From NCBI GenBank assembly GCA_000787465.1, contig JSYX01000251.1:1-47560 (forward strand): a stretch of DNA of 47,560 nt, read 5' to 3'. The DNA comes from Thermomucor indicae-seudaticae (lineage: Eukaryota; Mucoromycota; Mucoromycetes; Mucorales; Lichtheimiaceae). Position numbers and translations under genes: made by a program. The notes beneath the pieces were generated by a model, which saw only the letters and a program-made list of their open reading frames with translations, did not search any database and was not told the DNA's origin. Position 1 is the stretch's first letter; every line of letters begins with the position of its first letter. Below, piece by piece: positions 11,701 through 24,174 of this stretch.

Positions 11701-12091
11701 TGCGGTTATAAGCAAGTTTCCGTACGCTACACCAGCTTTGGTCAGCTCTTTTCTTCTTATGGCCAATGGCGTGAAGCAGGTAAAATCGATATCCCAATTC
11801 ACGGATAAGAATACGCGAGTAAACAATTTCTATACTTCGCAGATCGTATTAGCCGGAAATCGGGCTGATGAGAGATTTAAAGAGTTTGAAAAGATCGTTT
11901 CGCAGGCCTTTGTACCCAACAAGATTGTCGCATATGCCAAGAAAGATGGCTTCGTGGCAGCGAATAACGCTACTGTGGCGCGAATTGCAAATACCAGCAA
12001 TGGTAGACCTGCAGCTTATATCTGCGAAAACTTTACATGCGGTCTTCCTATCCAGGATGCGGCGAATTTGAGAAAGCAAATAGGACAGTAA
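8727..12091 (+). CDS. SSP411/SPATA20-type thioredoxin-domain protein (18 exons)
   Basis: DUF255/SSP411-family protein: an N-terminal thioredoxin-like fold followed by a six-hairpin-glycosidase-like (alpha/alpha) domain; the reaction is not established. Exons: 8727-8948, 9006-9012, 9078-9088, 9143-9234, 9286-9368, 9429-9435, 9492-9753, 9822-10061, 10117-10141, 10191-10215, 10284-10519, 10578-10723, 10779-10928, 10991-11009, 11062-11242, 11299-11550, 11605-11779, 11843-12091. Every junction keeps the frame, giving 793 residues, the usual family length. Visible motifs are SPYLLQHAHNPVDWYPWG, the redox-type [23 protein letters not shown] and [14 protein letters not shown]. The first 65 residues are Arg/Ala/Ser-rich without acids, fitting a mitochondrial presequence. 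Exons 2, 3 and 6 are 7, 11 and 7 nt long, yet they encode conserved residues. Confidence 0.9.
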
Positions 12092-12969
12092 ACTGTAGCA
12101 TTTAAAGTACAAAGCAAACAAACAAAATGGGATCATCTCCCGAACGTTGAAATCTCGATGGACACGGTAGGCTTTGTCCTGTATAATAGCGCAGTTCCAC
12201 CTCGCCAAAGTATGCCTGAGAGAATTGGCCGATCAGTATTGGTTTTCCTATTGGAAGGAGTCGTTTGGATTCACCTTCATGGTCAGTTCAATAGTACCAC
12301 AATAATTGGAAAAGTTTGTGAACGTGTGGCTGCAGGATATACCGAGGCTCTTCTTCAGTGTTAGCGACATAGAGGGCACAGGCTGTATGGTTGGTGGTCT
12401 ACACTCTTTTGTCTTTAACACAACTTTTACCACTTTTCCTTCTAATGTTTTATTACCATGGTCTACAGAGCTTTTCTGGGTTTAGTTCGTTCCCATGAAA
12501 ATATCACATCGTCCAACCGCTTACGCTGACAATCGGAGCCTTTGAATATCGGAATACGGATTCTTTTGGCCTCTTGCGTTTGATCACTAGCAAACCCAAG
12601 GAACGGTAATGGACAAGCTTTACGGTGTATTAAAGTCGGAAATCTCTGGAGACGAAAGAATGCCATAGGAAGCGTCGCTATAAGTGGTACTGGCATCGTC
12701 TTGAGTAAAACGTTGCGCTCTCTGGGCCCCGCAAAGTCAATTCCAACAGCGCGATGATCTTGCACTCATTCACACGAGGAAGTGGGGTACGAAAGGAAGT
12801 AAAAGAGAGCCTTGTCTTTCATGATGTGCAACAAGCGAGAAGCCCTACCATTACCGTGCGACACTGCGCATGTAGATATATAAGAGCAATTCTCAGTGTA
12901 TGTTTATTCTAACTGGGACAGAGTGGTATACAGGATCGTTAGGTGCGGAGGGTGGAGGGGGGAATATTT
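12092..12969. other. Spacer between convergent genes, with one unrecognised small frame
   Basis: Mostly 3' flank of the SSP411 and AVT genes. A minus-strand frame with ATG at 12696 and stop at 12463 would encode 77 residues, basic and Pro-rich, with no recognised motif. The same frame continues upstream without an ATG. I cannot say whether it is a real small gene or a chance frame. Confidence 0.3.
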
Positions 12970-15149
12970 CTAGTTGCCGTGAGCAATACACCGGGAAACA
13001 GGAGGCGCTTCATCCGATGAAGACCAGAGGGAGACGGTGATGAATGTGGTATATATCATGGATACTAGGCCAAACACAATAATGGCGATATCCACGAATT
13101 TCTGACGAAAGGTTTGTGCGACGCCCTTCAGATGGAACAGAGGGGGGAAGAGGAAGCACAGGGGCACGCAGCAGACAGATCCAATCAAGGATACAAACTT
13201 GTCCAGGTCTCCAGATCCAGCAATAGCAATACCCGCGCATGCAAGCACAGACAGGAATCGGAACGCATTCTTTTGCCATTTCACAATCGGATTGTGCTTG
13301 CCTGAACGCGTAAAAAGGCCATTCTCCATAATACGAATGGCCGGGAAGAGCTGTAGCGGGATCGAGAGACAAATCGCAATGGCATACAAGCCTTGGATTG
13401 TATCCACAATGGGCGTCGCCGGTAAGTTGAGTAAGATGACAGTTTGCACATCCTTGCCAAACGCCATGTACGATATAAATCCAACGGAAAGGAAAAGAGC
13501 GGTAATAAAGACCATCGTGCCTGAGAGCACTTTGGGAAACTTGGATGGATCCCTCATTGATTCTGTAATCGGGATCACCAGACCAACACCTTCATAAGTG
13601 AACACTGCTGTACCAATAAACATTGGGAAAGACGCCGGGTTGATCGTCCATTGCACGTCTCCAATACCGCGTGATGCGAGCATCAAAAAGTCGTAGTAGT
13701 ACAGATACACAAGTCCAACCAGAATAAACAAGTCAGCTACCAGTGCACAGGCAGACAGTTTCTGGATCTTGCGAATCATAGCCAGCGGTACAAAGATCAG
13801 GATCTGACATAGAATCAAGTAGGCCAACGGGATGTTTCTCTCGCACTGACTGACTGAATCCACAAGTGCTTGCAGGTTTTGTGCGACAAACACCATGTAA
13901 GCGCACACAAATCCAATCTGAAGAGCGTTAGACCCTGCTAACTCCAAGACGACGACTTACTAATTACCTGTGACAGTGTGATGGCTACGAGAACTGCCAT
14001 TCGCATAGTGGGTCCAAAAAGGATACCTCCAATGTCACCGAAAGATGCGGGTACCTTGTTTCTCGTTTCGACTAGGAGTAGGAAGCTGTAAAGGGAAATC
14101 GCGGCAATTGCCGTCAACAGCGTTGTGGAGAATATCAGACCACCATTGTAAAAGCTGTATATATCATAGATAAACAAAGCAGCACATGACAGCAAGAATT
14201 TTAAGAACTTACGCTTTTGGCAAGAACATGACACCTGACGTGCGAAAAGAGGCACTGTTATTAAAGAGGTGACAATTCTGAAGCATTCTGATAGTACATT
14301 ACCAGTGCCCACAAAAGACTTTAGCAGTAAGAACACGGCTTTAGCAGGAGTGGCGGTCCCTTGGGTAGCTGTCGCTTGAGGTCTTCGGATTAGGGGCGAC
14401 TCCTCGTCAACACGGATGCTGCCACCTGCCATCTCCCCTTCATCTTCCACCTCTTCCTCGTCACTTAGATCTTCACCACCGAAATGACCATATAAGGCTA
14501 AAAAGTCCACAAAGCTGCGTGTGACCCAATCTGGCGGTTGTTTGCCCTGTTTAGCAGCTCGATTAAAGACAAAGTGGCGACGGAATCCTCCTGGATCCTT
14601 AAGACGAGCTAAAGCAGGATCGGATGGTTCCTGACGAGGCATACTGAACGATCGCGTTCTTTTCCGCTGAAGCTGCTCATTCTCCACTGCCTCAGTCCAT
14701 TTGTAGATGCCATGCGTGATAGACCCGCCCGGTAGCTGATGCACACTGGTGATACCCGTCGAGTCATCCGATTGATAGTTACTGTCCTCATTATGCGTCG
14801 AAGGAACAGGCGAAGTCTCCACTAGATGCCGCTTAACCACTTTGGCGACTTGACCTTCCGGAAGGTCCATTATTGACAAGGAGGACGTATTGTTTGATAG
14901 CGGTCGAAACAGAGAATGGCTACTGGCGATACGATCCAAATCCGCACCACCAGTGCTGCCATACGTTCGGATGGAATTCGTACTACGAGCCGGTGATGAG
15001 CCATAAAAGTAAGCGGGCGGGACAGGGGAAGAGCTCAAACGGGCTGTGGACGAGGTTCGGTCAAAGGAATTTGACAGTTGATCGGGATCCGTTGTAACAT
15101 CTCGATTCCGATTCGGATCCTTAGCATTGACAGGTAACGGTGAAGGCAT
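12970..15149 (-). CDS. Vacuolar amino-acid transporter, AVT3/AVT4 type (4 exons)
   Basis: Member of the amino acid/auxin permease (AAAP) family. The AVT3/AVT4 branch exports neutral amino acids from the vacuole. Exons on the minus strand: 15149-14303, 14234-14213, 14154-13968, 13917-12970, phase-consistent and giving 667 residues. The first 260 residues are a hydrophilic, Ser-rich cytosolic tail with an acidic cluster (SDEEEVEDEGEMAG), as usual for fungal AVT3/4. The membrane domain starts at KAVFLLLKSFVGTG and continues VMFLPKAFYNGG, with about 10-11 hydrophobic segments. TYEGVGLVIPITESM is the typical substrate-site helix. Exon 2 is only 22 nt and encodes the start of the first membrane helix motif. 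The ATG at 15149 was chosen because the frame upstream begins only with a TTG codon in a CT-rich leader. Confidence 0.88.
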
Positions 15150-18100
15150 TCTAGATTTCAAACAGAAAAGAAAAGAGAGAGACAAGTGTGAGACACACAG
15201 GTGTTAAAAATAGCGGAAGGGCAAGGCGGGGTTCATCCATTGAAGACCTCTTGTTCGTCCCCATCTCACACCACCCGACCCCCTCACACCCCTTTTCTCC
15301 GACCCGACTCATACTCCCCACAATATCTGCATATCAGTATCCGATAGATAACATTGGTATGTTAAGGGAAAGACGTCAGTCGTCGGAAAGTTCATTGGCT
15401 TTACCTTGCATATTTGATTTAAATGGTAAAGTCTGGCGATCCAATAACTGAGCAATGAACTGGTGTCACGGGAGTGTTTAAAAGGAGTCTCGGTTGCCAA
15501 CCAAGTCCGTCGTCTGTATAGAAAGCTGCCATGTGTGCATACAGCATTTCCTTGTTCAAAGATTCATTGTTTACGTGCAAAGGTTTTGTCTCTCTATAAG
15601 TGTGAAACATGACCGCTGCAAGAATTGATCATGCGCAGCGGGGGTAGATAAGCACTGTCAGCAGACCATTGACACGGTGCATGATCCCGTCCAGCATTTC
15701 CGAGTGATTGGCGTCGGTGCATCAGTTACGTTTGTCTGAAGCCTGAGCATTCTGGCTAGCTTTTGTCATCTCGCATGGGCACTGTGACCGTCCAGGACAA
15801 AATCTCTTTGGCGCGCCAAACGCAAGTACTGCAAACCTGATAAGCGCTTCTTCATAAAGTTCCAGATAGCCCAATGGCATCCCGACGTTTTATCAGCAGC
15901 AATTCTCGGTGCTGGCGTGACATGTGTGACATTGGGAAAGTTCGGAGGTTGTCACCGGGATGCATCACTTGCAGTGTAAGGGACATTCTCGACAAAGCGT
16001 CTTAGAACGGCAAAGCTTCCTGTCACGGACAACGCACAAATCTACCCGAACAACGTCAGGATGGAGCTCATTGAAGGCGAAGTTCGTCGACGATATTGAC
16101 CATTTCTCAGTGTCAGCGAGGAATTTCGGACTAAGCTTTTCTAATGGAGAACGGCTCCAATGGAAGCCATCATGAACAGCCTCGACATTCCTTGTTCAAT
16201 TGTCTATACAGGAAAGATGAAGTGCTTCATCAAGTATTTAAATCTTACATTGCAGACTGACATAGCTTGCCTCAAACTGTCGCCTGTCAGCCCTTTTCAT
16301 CACCTCACCTGGCTCTCAGGTAGTCTTGATGCACTGCGAAATTGACATGCTTTGGGGAGAATATGCAAGCTACGTAACATCTGTTCTGCTATATATTTTT
16401 GAGAAAGCCTTGGATGTAGGGAGGCGGACAAGCTAGTTTCCTGTCTGTAATTGAAGACAATGGCTTGGATATGTGTTTATGGAGGCAAGGATTCTTTTTT
16501 TATAACGGCGAACGGATGGTGGCAGTGGCTACCGGTTTTTCAGCTTATGGCTTGTAAGCTCCTCGCTGTTTAGAGCACACTTCTGCATTTGCTTTCATTA
16601 TCTTTGTCTCTGGACTGAAGGATACTGTATCTCTGCACGTATTTTCGTGCAATTGCCTCAAAGACAAAGAGATACAGTCTATATCATATGCACGCTTCAT
16701 AAACTAATAAAGATAATTCAATGCAGATAACGATTTAACTCGTGCAATCGAGACCTTGAGAACAATGAAACATCCCAATCAAAAAATTACCGAGAATAGT
16801 CTTGTTTTTGAAGCAGTTTCTGCCAATATATTGAAATTATCTAATTAACATGCATTTCTTTATGCGCTATTTTCATTCTTGTATAAATCGATCCTCGGTA
16901 CGTTGTATGCTAGTAGGAAGGAAAGCGCTTGTTGCTTCTGAACGGAGGCGTTTCATTTCAGATACTCGTTGGCAGTCTTATGGAAGCATTGACTTTTACT
17001 TACGCGATTACCATCATCCCGCAGACGGGATATTGTTGGCTAGTAAAGTTCGAAGCTTTCCCGAAAGGTGATATATCGCATTGGCGACCCCTTGGTCGCT
17101 CGCTTTATTCTTCACCTTTGCCCAACCAGAAACATGATATGCCACATATGGTAATGGATTCATTGGCCCTTGCAGAACCCCGCATTTCGGTTTGAAACAT
17201 TCCGACCTCTTTAGGTTACCAAAAATAGGACCACGAATGTTGCTTGATTGTGTGTGTTTTATCACGGATGAGAAGATAGATATGCAATGTCGCGGCTTTA
17301 GAAGCATTTAGAGTTTCATTTCTTCATATTCGTTTAGCAAGGAAATAAACACAGGCCATTCTTATCCATGATCTACAAACAGTTGATCCCCCGGTTTTCC
17401 GGCACTGTCAAATGTGCGTCAGGAACTGAGTAGTCTTCACGACATTTCAAGCATCATCTCCTCTAATAGATATCTTGGCTGCATGAATGTCTTCGCTTAT
17501 ATACTTCGGTCTGCTTTGCCGCAATGGAGGGTGTGAAAATTGTGGATCAAGTTCCGAACAAAGTTACCTGACGATCCTTTTTCCGCCGGGAAAATATTCA
17601 GAGAAGTTTCGATCGATTATTTCAATTTATAATGCCAAGTTGAAGTAACAATGACTACGTATCCATGCTCTTGGCGCAATTTTCTACGGCTTTCATGGTA
17701 TATAGTGGAAGACAAAGGGAGTGCGTTTGTCCAAATCTCCGTTGTAATCCAAGTTTACCTTACCGGGTTATCGCATTCGTGTAACAGTAATGTTGAGCCC
17801 GCAGGCTAAACCAATATACCGAAGCGCCGTTACAAATGTATCAATGTTCAGATCAGAAAAAAGAAAAATGCGAAAACCATTTCGTGATCCGGACAAAACA
17901 TGATAAAGAAACATGCAGCAATAGAAAGGGGACAAAAGAAATTCGACGCGTAATTAACACTTCCAAATTTAGGTTACTCTGGGGAAGCTCAGAAAAACGT
18001 GGCTGTTACTCAAACAAACAAAACCGAAGAATTCATTGGATTTTCGAAAGACTTCGTTAGTAGCGGATCAAAAAAAAGGGAAAACTTTTGCCCTTTTAGT

Positions 18101-18257
18101 AGATCTTTGCTGGATTATTCATCAAGACAGAAATCATGATATAAAAACGTTCGTCGCCACCGTCCAAAAAGTTGGTCTTAAATTTTTCGTCTCCTACGTA
18201 AAAGGGCCATCCTGTTTTTGTCCCCCACCCTTACACATACTCAAAGAAAAAGGAACC
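15150..18257. other. 3.1-kb gene-free region
   Basis: No coding exon on either strand that I can support. The first 180 bases are a CT/GA-rich leader of the AVT gene. A hairpin-forming inverted repeat lies at 16624-16678 (separate entry). The final 400 bases are A-rich and probably hold the MFS promoter and leader. The middle may contain eroded repeat copies but shows no clear terminal repeats by eye. Confidence 0.45.
16624..16678. repeat. Imperfect inverted repeat able to form a hairpin
   Basis: The arms ACTGTATCTCT (16624-16634) and AGAGATACAGT (16668-16678) are perfectly complementary over 11 bp. Immediately inside the left arm, GCACG (16635-16639) pairs with CGTGC (16646-16650) around a 6-nt loop, leaving a 17-nt bulge on the right side. 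It lies in otherwise empty DNA. It could be a transposon relic or a transcribed hairpin; nothing in the sequence decides. Confidence 0.5.
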
Positions 18258-20715
18258 ATGGCACTCAGTGAAAGAACAAGCTCGGATACACAGCAGGACC
18301 GTACAGATACAAATACCATTGTCGAATTGGACACTATACATAGTGAAGACCGCCAATCCAAAACAGCCTTTGAAGATTATGAGAAATCACGTCAGGAACA
18401 ACCAAAGAACACGGTTCTCGCCAACATCCATCGCGGCGTCGTCATGTTTGGTATCTTGCTCGCCATGTTCATGATATCACTCAACACGACCGTCATTGCC
18501 CCAGCCATGAGCACTATCGCCACCGACTTGCATGATCTTTCATCTGAGACCTGGATTGCTACCGCGTATCTTTTGGCTTTCAATTCATCCCAACCTTTAT
18601 CTGGAAAGGTAACAAAAGTTCACTACTTCAACAATGATGTATCATGGTTTCTAACTTTTGGGATAATCCCTAGTTTTCTGATATTTTTGGCAGGTACATA
18701 CATTAGATCAGGTTGACTCTGCTCCCTTGATCGATTTTGATTTAATTCAATCCTTGGAACATGTAGAAAACCTGTTCTACTATTTGGCATTGCCGTTTTC
18801 TTCATTGGGGCGCTTGTCAATGCGTTATCACCCTCTATGCATGCGCTGATTGCAGGCCGCACGGTCCAAGGTCTCGGTGGTGGCTGTGTCATGACCATGG
18901 CCTTCGTTATCATTACAGACCTTGCTCCGCTGAAACTTCGGCCTCGTCTTCAATCCATTCTCATTGTCATTTACGGTCTTGCAAGTGTCGTTGGTCCCCT
19001 TATCGGTAAGTAAAAGAGGTGAGGACGATGCTTCTCATTTCTCGATAACTAACAAAGCCTTCCTCTTCTTTTTGTTTCCAAGGTGGTGCATTTGTCGACA
19101 AGGTGACTTGGCGCTGGGACTTTTGGCTCAACGTTTGTCTGGGAGGTGCTGCACTCGTCATCATCTTTTTCTTGCTACGTGAGCCCATATCAATTGGTAC
19201 TTCATCCCTTGGACAAAAGCTCAAACGTATCGATTGGCTTGGTACGATTTTCGTCATTAGCTTTATTTGCTGTTTTCTTTTGGCTTTGAACTGGGGCAAA
19301 TCTTACGGGTAAGCAAAAGATTCTCGCGCGCCATTGTATTTTTTTTTTTCTCCTTTGAATCACTGACCCTTGTATATATATGCAGTTGGAAAGACGCCCA
19401 TTCGATTGGTCCGTTCATGGGTGCTGCAGGTTCCTTGATTTTGCTGGTCATCACGGAAGGCTGGATTGCCTCAGAACCTGTAAGTGGCCGCAAAATGTAT
19501 ATGTAAGTGGCATTTTTAGTTACTGAACTCCTTTTCCTTCAAGCTGCTTCCCCGTGAGGTTGTCTTTGACCCTGCTGTCTTTGTGATTTACCTCTATATT
19601 GCCTGCATGGGTCTTTGCTGTAAGTGTTTGTAGCGAGTTTATTGGCACCATAGAACAATCAACTTACGGATTGGGTCAAAATCACACACCTCCTTTTTAG
19701 TTATCGGTACCCTGTACTACGGCCCGATCTTATTCCAGGCGGTCTTTGGCGCTGACAGCACACAATCTGGTATTCGGTTGATCCCTTACATGGCCTGCCT
19801 TATTGTCGCTTCAGTTGGCAGTGGCTTCGTCCTTCCCATGTTTCCTTATGTCAAGTTCTACATCGTTTTGGCCGCTGTCGTCAACATTATCGGCTACGGT
19901 TTGTTCTACACCGTCAATGAGTACAGTACTTGGGCCCAGCAATCCTGCTACTTGATGTTGTGCGGTAAGCGGATACTTGCTATGTCTCATTTGTGTGTAT
20001 GAAACCAGGACTTATACGGAGTACATAGGCTTCGCTTTTGGCTTGTCTCAACAAAACACCATTCTTGGTGCGCAAAGTGCTGCCGCAACCAAATATATGG
20101 CCGTCGCCACGAGTCTGGTAAGTCTCCATTAGTTTGATGCTACAACCATCAGCAAGCCATCTTCTTACGGCTCGTCTTTTTCTCTCTCTAGAACAACTTC
20201 TTCATGATGCTTTCATGCTCAGTCGTAAGTATTTGTGTTCACGTTGACTGATAGACTGCAGGGATCATTGATAAGATTCTCTTTTAGGGTGTTGCTATTT
20301 ATGAAACTCTATATCGCCTGTTTTTGCAATACCAGTTAACCAAACTGGATTCCGACACCTTGGTAAAGCAATGCAGCCGCTCTTCCTGATTGATAAAATG
20401 CTTTGCTCTAATAATTTAAGTCGTATATAGGCTATTGCTGGCGAGTATGGTGCAACTAGCAACTACCTCTACATTCGCAAACTACCCGAAGCTGCCCAAA
20501 AGCCTGTTATCCACGCCTACATGGTTGCCATGAACAGAGTCTTCATCCTTCCCCTTGTGGCTGGTGGTGTTGCTCTGATCTGCGCTGTCATCATGAAGAA
20601 CACGCGCTACGGTGCCAGCACAGAAAGCGAACAACGGCAGGCTAAACCTAAATCGATCGAGGAACCTTTTCCTGAGCCCAAGTCATCCGAAAAGACCGAG
20701 AAGGAAACTGTTTGA
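18258..20715 (+). CDS. MFS transporter, DHA2 (14-TM drug:H+ antiporter) type (11 exons)
   Basis: Proton-driven efflux or uptake permease of the plasma membrane or vacuole; substrate unknown. Exons 18258-18608, 18674-18693, 18767-19005, 19083-19308, 19386-19479, 19544-19619, 19701-19964, 20029-20117, 20192-20224, 20288-20362 and 20431-20715 are all in phase and encode 583 residues. A hydrophilic 55-residue N-terminus precedes the first helix (MFGILLAMFMISLNTTVIAP). Motif A (SGKFSDIFGRKPVLLFG) is assembled from three exons, the middle one only 20 nt. RTVQGLGGGCVMTMAF and GPLIGGAFVDKVTWRWDFW are typical of the DHA2 family. The C-terminus is a charged Pro/Glu/Lys tail. Confidence 0.9.
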
Positions 20716-22717
20716 AGCAATCGCTGATTTATGACTCTGCACTCTATTCTTGTATTTTTCTTCACATCCAGTTACATGCCGTACCATACATATATATATG
20801 CATAAGTAATCATTGTGTCATCATTCATTTCCTTAGAACATTACATGTAATAAATACACATTTCTGTCATCTCCATCAATTACTTGATATCGCCCATGTT
20901 AAGTAGTCTCTGGACGCGAATATTTCTTATGTCCGGATGGTTTCGCATAGTATCTATATAAAGGGTAAGAGCGCAAGAATAGGTTGTCTTACCACCTTTA
21001 GCTCATTAGGATGTTCCATAATGGTTGTAAGCTCCATTCCTGTGACAGTACTTGAGATTGCCATAGTCTTTTCTCATTTATCGGAAGACAGGTACCTAGT
21101 CAAACGACCATCGTCGCTGGGCATCTCATCAACGAACAGCAAGAAAACATGACTTTACGCAGCGGCCCGAGGTTTGGCGATTCTAGCCGAAAACAATGAA
21201 ACAAACAACTCTACCATGTGGAAGATTGACCCTTCTTTACGTGCAAAAAAGACGCACGTGTGCGTGAATAGAAGTATTTTCAAAGCGGAAGGCTTGTTTC
21301 GGGAAGCCATGGAAGTGTGAAGGAAGTGGAATAAAGTTCCCAACTGTGTCAAGCGACATTATCATGTCACGGATACATTGTGTAGTCACTAACTGCGTGC
21401 TGTTTGAGAGGTTGGTAATGTGATCCCTCCCCTCCTGCTATAGATGGATGCATTTCGTTGAAAGAGAGATTACTTCTTCTCAACTGAAATGGTCATAGGT
21501 GGCTAAATGGGTGGGGATCCGTATAACAATGCCAGAGCTCATTGTGATGTTTTGACGACTTGTAGATATAATTAGTTGCCATGGAGAAAAATCTAGATGC
21601 AGAACGAAGATCAAAGGGGCAAGTGCCATAAGCAGGTCATGCATTGCGGAGGTCCGAATTGTTTTTTCACGTGAGCCATGCAACCCATCATTGCAGCGGG
21701 AACCTTTATATAGAAATTTTAAAGGCACGGGCGCAAGCGGTCCAGTCATCGTATTTACATCGACTAGTAAGTATAGCATTAGCGTATTGCAGGATTGAAT
21801 TTTGGCTGAAGGCTGAGATCAACTGCGTCCATTTTATATCACAAAAAGATCAAAGGCAGCAAAAAGCACCGGTAAAAGTTCGAGGATGGCAATCTGCACT
21901 GAGGATATAGCAAGTTTTCTATGTGGAAACGGCGAGGGCAGTGCTTCCATTCATGCTGGCGCGTTTGATGTGGAATATAACTAGACCTTGCACTAAGTTT
22001 ACCGTCCTTTTAGCCTGAATTGGGCTGCTTGAATGTTCGATATGCCTTTGATACATTTTATCCGAAACCAGTCGCGGACATAGAGGCGGTCGCTGGTTGT
22101 TTATTCACACGAGATCCCTGCACCGTACGCAAGGGGAAAAGGGACACCTGTAATTCTACAAATAACCATTTCTACCTGACAATGAGATCCTGCCGTTGAA
22201 GAATGGCCATTCTAACGGAGGCACCGTGTCTTCTCACACTTATTATCAGGCTAGGCTCTCGCGTGAATCTTTTTCTGGAGAAACGCTTTGACGTGACATT
22301 TTGGTTAAGCTTCTAAGCAGCGTATTACAAGATCTAACTTGTAGAGTTCCGTTCTTTACATTATATGGTCCATTTATGTACGCTTCAAATGTCACTCATT
22401 ATTGCTTAGAGCAACCAAAGATATTAAATCTAGCAAAGTGATTTCATGACCATTCCAGTGATCTATCTCGAGTAGCTGACTATACAGAGATGTTTGTTTG
22501 TTACAGATTTTGGGCTTGTGTATTGTTGAGCTTGATTAAGCTTTTTGTGGAACGGCAGCCGGAATATCTAAACTCGGAAGTGGAAATAAGCAACATAAAA
22601 AAAATTACAATAGCTATCTTGACGGAAGACATAAAGTGTGTGTAGAGCCAATATATAAAGAACCTACATTTTACCTTCCTCCTCTTTTTTTTCTACCATC
22701 CTTATTTCCTCCGATCA
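20716..22717. other. 2-kb spacer between the MFS and zinc-finger genes
   Basis: No supported gene. The left part is the AT-rich 3' flank of the MFS gene (TATATATATG near 20790). The right end carries the zinc-finger promoter. Short frames in between are not accompanied by splice sites or domain-like sequence. Confidence 0.45.
22652..22660 (+). promoter_or_regulatory. TATA box of the zinc-finger gene
   Basis: TATATAAAG lies 58 bp upstream of the ATG at 22718 and is followed by a pyrimidine-rich initiator-like leader (CCTTCCTCCTC and a T run). Position and sequence fit a fungal core promoter. Confidence 0.55.
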
Positions 22718-23506
22718 ATGTCCATTACAACTGAACTATTATCCAATCCACATCCAGACCCTCGAGTCGTCTTGCAACGGCCACACAAATGCGAGTTTTG
22801 CCACAAATCATTCTACCGTTTAGAACACAAGACGCGACATGTCCGCACGCATACTGGTGAGAAACCACATTCATGTACATATCCTCGATGCGACAAGAAG
22901 TTTGCGAGATCAGACGAACTCAATCGTCACCTCCGCATCCACGCCGCACCAACCTCAGGCATCCTGCAACGGCACAGTGAGCGACGGCGCCGTCGATCAA
23001 CTCAAGATCGGCCCTGCGAGGAGGATGAGATGCGCCAGCATCAATTTTGCTCCGTGCTTCGATTCGTACAGCCCGCTCAAGTCTCCGTGTCAAGGCGACA
23101 GTCGCGCAGCATATATAACAACAAGCAGCATACTTCATCGCAACTTCATGCGTGTCCTGCATATGGCTGCTACAAGTCGTTCTGGAGACGTGGTCAACTG
23201 ACGCGCCACATTCAGAAACAACACAGCATTCTGTTATCCCAGGAAGAACTGGATGACCCAGCCCGTATCGCCAGTCTCTTTGGTACCGCAACCGCTACAT
23301 CCAAGCCGCAACGTCAACCAGAAAGCTCTTTGCCGCACCTACCAGAAACACCCAAAGAAGAAGGAAGAGAGGAAGTGGGTGTCTACCTCCCACCCATCCA
23401 TATTGCTGAGCTGTACCACCCACCATCATCAACCAACTATGTCAACCCCAAAAGCCCTGCCATGCGATTACCTTCCATAAAGTCTTTGCTTACTGGACAA
23501 TCATGA
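22718..23506 (+). CDS. C2H2 zinc-finger transcription factor, Mig1/CreA-like
   Basis: Single-exon gene of 262 residues. Two tandem C2H2 fingers at residues about 24-76 (CEFCHKSFYRLEHKTRHVRTH, linker TGEKPH, then CTYPRC...FARSDELNRHLRIH) closely match the Mig1/CreA/EGR-type pair that binds GC-rich sites. A third, unusual finger (CPAYGCYKSFWRRGQLTRHI, closing His after QKQ) lies at about 146-170, after a basic spacer. The C-terminal part is Pro-rich and disordered. Mig1/CreA proteins mediate carbon catabolite repression, but the extra distal finger and short length make this at best a relative, so a specific role is not assigned. Confidence 0.85.
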   Translation: MSITTELLSNPHPDPRVVLQRPHKCEFCHKSFYRLEHKTRHVRTHTGEKPHSCTYPRCDKKFARSDELNRHLRIHAAPTSGILQRHSERRRRRSTQDRPCEEDEMRQHQFCSVLRFVQPAQVSVSRRQSRSIYNNKQHTSSQLHACPAYGCYKSFWRRGQLTRHIQKQHSILLSQEELDDPARIASLFGTATATSKPQRQPESSLPHLPETPKEEGREEVGVYLPPIHIAELYHPPSSTNYVNPKSPAMRLPSIKSLLTGQS

Positions 23507-24174
23507 TTTTATTGAATAACAGTACTTTCCATTATAAAAATGCTATATTCAGGACAAACAACCCTTTCCTGCTAGCTTCAATGTCAGGAGTTTCTGGAAA
23601 GTTCCACTCGCCTAAAGACAAGAAAACAGGTCAGTCATGCAACTATTAACACACCAACAAACAACTACAAGGCGTTTTTATCTCTGCTCATATCAAGCGT
23701 TTTGGTACTTTTGCACACACATTGAGAGCGAGTACTACTGTGATATTAGCAACATCTTAAACCAGATGCAACCGCATCGGTTACTGACGCTGCTAAATGC
23801 CACCTCTCTCTCATTCGTATTATCCTCTACATGTAATCACTGCAGAAATAAAAGGCCTCCAAAAGAAACCAATAACTTACACTCTTCCAGGATGCAATGA
23901 ACGAAAAGAAAATACAAGAACCTGCTTCTCCAAGAAGGAAGTTTAAAGAAATGCCCAGTTGGGAAGGGAAGTCACAGCCCAGCGGAACTTCTGTCGCTTC
24001 GTTGCTTATTGCTTGCACCGTAAAGAGAAATATGAATAGCGCACATTGTAAGGAAAGGCACGATATCGCCTTTTTTCAACTGCCATACATCGATTATTAT
24101 TGCTATTACTATATTTACTAGAGCAATGGGGATACTGTGATTCAATGAATTAGGAGCTTTGGCTTGTTTTCAGG
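23507..24174. other. Spacer with a possible small gene
   Basis: Between the convergent zinc-finger and RNF121 genes. A short frame starting with ATG at about 23581 ends at a possible donor (AACAG then GTCAGT). Another frame, about 23897-24010 (EKKIQEPASPRRKFKEMPSW), looks protein-like after a TTCCAG acceptor. I could not connect them with consistent phase, so no CDS is called. Confidence 0.25.

Noticed and set aside
15149..15185. Longer N-terminus of the AVT transporter
   Set aside because: The frame upstream of 15149 has no ATG, only a TTG in a CT-rich leader.
17836..18060. 74-codon plus-strand Lys/Arg-rich frame upstream of the MFS gene
   Set aside because: Arises from A-rich leader DNA; no motif and no phase-consistent link to the MFS start at 18258.
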